From Nitrososphaeraceae archaeon (GTDB lineage Archaea; Thermoproteota; Nitrososphaeria; Nitrososphaerales; Nitrososphaeraceae): a stretch of 15,980 nucleotides of DNA. The translations under genes and the position numbers were made by a program. Numbering within the stretch: the stretch's first letter is position 1; every line of letters begins with the position of its first letter. The notes beneath the pieces were generated by a model. The model ran no database searches. It was not told where the DNA came from and saw nothing but the letters and a program-made list of their open reading frames with translations. The stretch spans positions 1 to 15,980 of the forward strand of contig JAICQW010000021.1 of NCBI GenBank assembly GCA_025937665.1. Direction: 5' to 3'. Positions 14,095 through 15,980 of this stretch are shown one piece after another.

Positions 14095-14967
14095 TTGAAT
14101 AGAAGAAATATTGAGGCAAATCCACTTTTGGAGCAATTCAGTTCTTATTTGTCAAGAATTGATAAATATCTTGCAAGAGAATTAGATCTCTACTCTTGGT
14201 CTGAATTTTACACACCCTTGAGATATGCGTCAGATGGTGGGAAACGTATTAGACCGTTAATACTAATTTTGTCGGCAGAGACAATAATGGCCAATAAGAA
14301 AATAACTTCAGACATAACGGAAGACATGTTTCTAGCATCATGTGCGATTGAATTACTCCACACAGAATCTGTAATTCATGATGATATAATAGATAAGGAA
14401 GATACCCGAAGAGGAAAGCCATCATTCCATGTTAAATATGGATACAACAGTAGTATTCTTACAGCTGATTTTGTTCTTGGCATAATTTTGAATATCTGTA
14501 CCAAAATTAACAATGCGAGGGTATCAGCAGAATTGTCAATGGCAGCAACGAAGATGAGTGAGGGCGAAATGATGGAAATAAAACTCACCAAAGATCCTTC
14601 CCTAAAAAACGATGACTACATTAAGGTCATTGAACACAAGACTGCGTCGTTGTTTGAGGCGGCATCAAAAATAGGTTCCCTATTGGGAGGAGGGAACGAG
14701 GAAGAAATTTGTGCAATGGGAAGTTTCGGACATTTGATCGGGATAGCATACCAGATACATGATGACATTATGGACTGGAATAATGAGGATAGATTGTTTA
14801 ACATTTTGGTTAGGAACAATGAACAATCAGTTGAATTCATAGATAGGATGGAACAATTGTACATTTCATATACATCCAAGGCGAAAAATGAATTAAAGAA
14901 AATAAGTGATTCTGTCTCAAAGAAACATCTGGAACACTTGACTGATCTGACTTTTCTTCAATTCTGA
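14095..14967 (+). CDS. Short trans-isoprenyl diphosphate synthase (polyprenyl/GGPP synthase family)
   Basis: 290 aa, shorter than the usual 320-350. It joins allylic diphosphates to IPP for archaeal lipids or quinones. Visible motifs: G-G-K50-R-I-R-P, first Asp-rich motif D96-D-I-I-D100, R-R-G-K-P, E-H-K-T with the conserved Lys-Thr, and second Asp-rich motif H-D223-D-I-M-D227. After that the usual ~25-residue stretch with G-K ... D-x-x-x-G-K-x-T-L is absent; the chain reads W-N-N-E-D-R-L-F-N-I-L straight into the final helices. Activity or product length may therefore differ, or it may be a lineage-specific paralogue. The start is the TTG at 14095; an in-frame ATG at 14065 is cut off by TAG at 14083. 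The best TATA-like element is ATTAAATATC near 14050-14059. It converges with the metallopeptidase gene, 15 bp apart. Confidence 0.85.
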   Translation: MNRRNIEANPLLEQFSSYLSRIDKYLARELDLYSWSEFYTPLRYASDGGKRIRPLILILSAETIMANKKITSDITEDMFLASCAIELLHTESVIHDDIIDKEDTRRGKPSFHVKYGYNSSILTADFVLGIILNICTKINNARVSAELSMAATKMSEGEMMEIKLTKDPSLKNDDYIKVIEHKTASLFEAASKIGSLLGGGNEEEICAMGSFGHLIGIAYQIHDDIMDWNNEDRLFNILVRNNEQSVEFIDRMEQLYISYTSKAKNELKKISDSVSKKHLEHLTDLTFLQF

Positions 14968-14982
14968 CTCTAGTATGAAATT

Positions 14983-15366
14983 CTAATTTTTTCTCTTTCT
15001 GTTTGCCCGCGACTGACAGTCTATTGCATTTTGGGATCTATATGAATTTATGAAATGTAATGCAAATTTATCCGCGCTTTTTTCCGAACCTCTATGTTCC
15101 ATTCCCCTGAATCGTAAATGGTGATAAAACTCGTGAAGAATGACAAAAGGGTTGTAAAATATATCAGAATTTGTCGCATAGATACGCCTTTGATTTCCCA
15201 CGTATACAGCATGAACTGTCTTTCTTTTACCCTTAATGGTACCAACAACGACTTCTGGAGCTTGAATGCTATAAAAACTAGAAAGAAGTTCAAGTGATTT
15301 CTCTGTTCTCTTATTTAGTATGAGCTTTACTATCATTGCCTGGGTTTTGGGATCTGGAAGCTCCAT
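14983..15366 (-). CDS. Small zincin metallopeptidase-like protein (HExxHH)
   Basis: 127 aa, cytoplasmic, no signal. The core is I-L-H-E-F-Y-H-H-L (about residues 77-85), the HExxH zinc and catalytic signature, followed ~12 residues later by S-E-K-S-A-D-K-F-A, whose Glu is a likely third ligand, as in ImmA/IrrE-like and related minimal gluzincins. Upstream strands (V-V-V-G-T-I-K-G-K, H-A-V-Y-V-G, R-R-I-Y-A-T) fit the sheet edge above the active site. It ends in a basic tail, R-A-N-R-K-R-K-N. Substrate unknown. ATG at 15366 is 12 nt after the stop of a 33-aa frame that is in the same reading frame, and the acidic gene lies just upstream, so the three probably form one transcript. Confidence 0.75.
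   Translation of the reverse strand: MELPDPKTQAMIVKLILNKRTEKSLELLSSFYSIQAPEVVVGTIKGKRKTVHAVYVGNQRRIYATNSDIFYNPFVILHEFYHHLRFRGMEHRGSEKSADKFALHFINSYRSQNAIDCQSRANRKRKN
14987..15000 (+). terminator. T-rich terminator of the prenyl synthase gene
   Basis: TTTTTTCTCTTTCT starts 19 bp beyond the stop codon and overlaps the end of the convergent metallopeptidase gene. Confidence 0.4.
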
Positions 15367-15378
15367 AATTATTTCAAC

Positions 15379-15480
15379 TTACTTCATTGGACCAGAAAAT
15401 GTATTCTGAATATCCAAATAGACTGAATATAATGTGAAATCATCATCGATGTCGAAATTGAATGGTGCCTTGTTATTCAC
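15379..15480 (-). CDS. Possible 33-aa peptide between the acidic protein and the metallopeptidase
   Basis: GTG at 15480 overlaps the end of the acidic gene (GTGAATAA), and TAA is at 15379. The peptide includes N-F-D-I-D-D-D-F-T-L-Y-S-V-Y-L-D-I-Q-N-T and looks protein-like. An ATG at 15504, inside the acidic gene, could extend it to 41 aa. It shares the reading frame of the metallopeptidase and is parted from it only by TAA and three codons, so it could be an N-terminal part of that protein split by a stop. No family recognised. Confidence 0.4.
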   Translation of the reverse strand: MNNKAPFNFDIDDDFTLYSVYLDIQNTFSGPMK

Positions 15481-15613
15481 TTTTTGTGTCTTCTTCAAGA
15501 TCATCTTCTATATATTCAAAATCATCTTCAAGATCATCTTCAAAATCATCTTCTATATCCTCATCCTCGTTGGAAACATTGTCATTTTGTTCAGCTCTCA
15601 AATTCCTTGCCAT
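15473..15613 (-). CDS. Small highly acidic protein, 46 aa
   Basis: ATG at 15613, TAA at 15473. The N-terminus is basic and polar (M-A-R-N-L-R-A-E-Q-N). From about residue 16 there is an almost unbroken acidic run built on an E-D-D-F/L unit (E-D-D-F, E-D-D-L, E-D-D-F, E-D-D-L), with Asp and Glu making up most of the tail. Such tails mimic nucleic acid or bind basic proteins; no role can be assigned. The promoter GTATAAT (minus) at 15632-15638 lies about 22 nt upstream. Plus-strand frames here are Ser/Ile/Phe-rich mirrors of the same repeats. It heads a likely operon with the 33-aa frame and the metallopeptidase. Confidence 0.65.
   Translation of the reverse strand: MARNLRAEQNDNVSNEDEDIEDDFEDDLEDDFEYIEDDLEEDTKSE
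15492..15562 (-). repeat. Tandem imperfect repeat encoding the acidic E-D-D-F/L units
   Basis: On the minus strand GAAGATGAT followed by TTT or CTT recurs four times, at spacings of 12 to 18 nt, within the 46-aa acidic gene. Such repeats may vary in copy number between strains. Confidence 0.7.
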
Positions 15614-15631
15614 TCTCAATATTAACTCAAT

Positions 15632-15638
15632 ATTATAC
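15632..15638 (-). promoter_or_regulatory. TATA box of the acidic protein/metallopeptidase operon
   Basis: Minus strand GTATAAT, centred about 22 nt upstream of the ATG at 15613, consistent with a leaderless mRNA. Confidence 0.5.
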
Positions 15639-15806
15639 CCACATACAAGGTAATTAATAATTTTTTAAAACCAAACTCTTATTGTTCAATGGTCTGCAAT
15701 TCTACCAGTCAATCTTCAAATCAATACCTAGAGTTTGTCATGAATGGCTAACTTGTCATGGTGACCAAGAGATATGATTTGATTATTTTCAGATCTGGGC
15801 AGCAAC

Positions 15807-15814
15807 TTTATAAT
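15807..15814 (+). promoter_or_regulatory. TATA box of the VOC-family gene
   Basis: TTTATAAT is centred about 30 nt upstream of the ATG at 15841 and about 21 nt upstream of an in-frame ATG at 15832; the spacing favours 15841. Confidence 0.55.
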
Positions 15815-15840
15815 TATTCTTGTCCAGAATAATGTTTACA

Positions 15841-15980
15841 ATGATTAATACAATAGGCGGTGTAGTTATAATGGTATCAGACCAAGCACAAGCAGTGAAA
15901 TTTTATACAGAAAAGATTGGTTTTGATATTAGAATGAATGTTCCTTTCTTTGGCGGAAAATGGATAGAGGTTGCACCCAA
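15841..15980 (+). CDS. VOC (glyoxalase/bleomycin-resistance) superfamily protein, partial at the right edge
   Basis: 46 codons are visible. The opening beta-alpha-beta unit is typical: I-G-G-V-V-I-M-V-S-D, then A-V-K-F-Y-T-E-K-I-G-F-D, then K-W-I-E-V-A-P. VOC proteins are metal-dependent lyases, isomerases or dioxygenases, or metal-free drug binders. The usual first ligand, a His just before the first strand (x-H-V), is replaced here by Gly, so a standard glyoxalase I role is doubtful; the rest of the protein is outside the window. An in-frame ATG at 15832 would add three residues. Confidence 0.8.
   Translation, partial: MINTIGGVVIMVSDQAQAVKFYTEKIGFDIRMNVPFFGGKWIEVAP

Noticed and set aside
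15492..15562. Regularly repeated short units that might be a CRISPR-like array
   Set aside because: The units are 9-18 bp, lack unique spacers, and translate as in-frame acidic repeats.
15434..15653. Two plus-strand frames rich in Lys-Ile-Ile-Phe or Ser-Ser-Ser-Lys
   Set aside because: They are mirror readings of the tandem acidic repeats of the 46-aa minus-strand gene, which has the ATG, promoter and operon context.

Overview
The window looks like chromosomal DNA of an AT-rich archaeon, most probably an ammonia-oxidising member of the Nitrososphaerota (Thaumarchaeota), Nitrosocosmicus- or Nitrososphaera-like. What I see: archaeal TATA-like boxes about 22-32 nt upstream of most starts with no Shine-Dalgarno sequence (leaderless or short-leader transcripts), a tRNA-Glu interrupted by a 30-nt bulge-helix-bulge intron in the D-loop, a tRNA without encoded CCA, an archaeal-type prenyl synthase, and many secreted proteins rich in N-glycosylation sequons. 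The lineage is inference from style. There are no rRNA genes, ammonia-oxidation genes, CRISPR arrays or intact mobile elements.

Layout. 1-2165: two minus-strand secreted beta-propellers, an NHL-repeat protein cut by the window edge and a PQQ-type sugar (glucose/sorbosone) dehydrogenase. 2414-8325: two plus-strand genes linked to the cell surface or glycans, a 1534-residue multi-pass membrane protein (GT-C-like N-half, large glycosylated outer half, C-terminal anchor) and an NAD-dependent nucleotide-sugar epimerase/dehydratase. 8394-9645: small genes (a 49-aa membrane protein, an 89-aa exported helical protein, an 85-aa unknown) around a 110-bp element bounded by inverted repeats. 9779-10506: a two-gene operon, a 54-aa Cys/His zinc-finger-like protein translationally coupled (TAATG) to a membrane-anchored TPR protein. 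10507-11207: mostly non-coding, with possible gene remains. 11208-12758: a 99-aa two-segment membrane protein and a secreted Vgb-like beta-propeller. 12833-13951: tRNA(CAU), a CADD-like diiron protein of the TenA/heme-oxygenase fold, and the intron-bearing tRNA-Glu(UUC). 14095-15613: a short trans-prenyl synthase converging on a likely operon of a 46-aa acidic protein, a 33-aa peptide and a HExxHH metallopeptidase-like protein. 15841-end: start of a VOC/glyoxalase-family gene.

How the genes may work together. No single pathway unites the window. The strongest functional lead is the CADD-like protein, which keeps Tyr23, Lys143, Tyr132 and the H-x3-D-x2-H ligand set aligning with chlamydial CADD, the self-sacrificing p-aminobenzoate synthase. 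In this lineage it could supply pABA for tetrahydromethanopterin-type cofactors. The prenyl synthase would feed lipid or quinone isoprenoids. The membrane protein and the epimerase fit surface glycan assembly. Four very small genes (49, 54, 46 and 33 aa) are called here from reading frame, promoter and spacing evidence; they are easily missed by length cut-offs.
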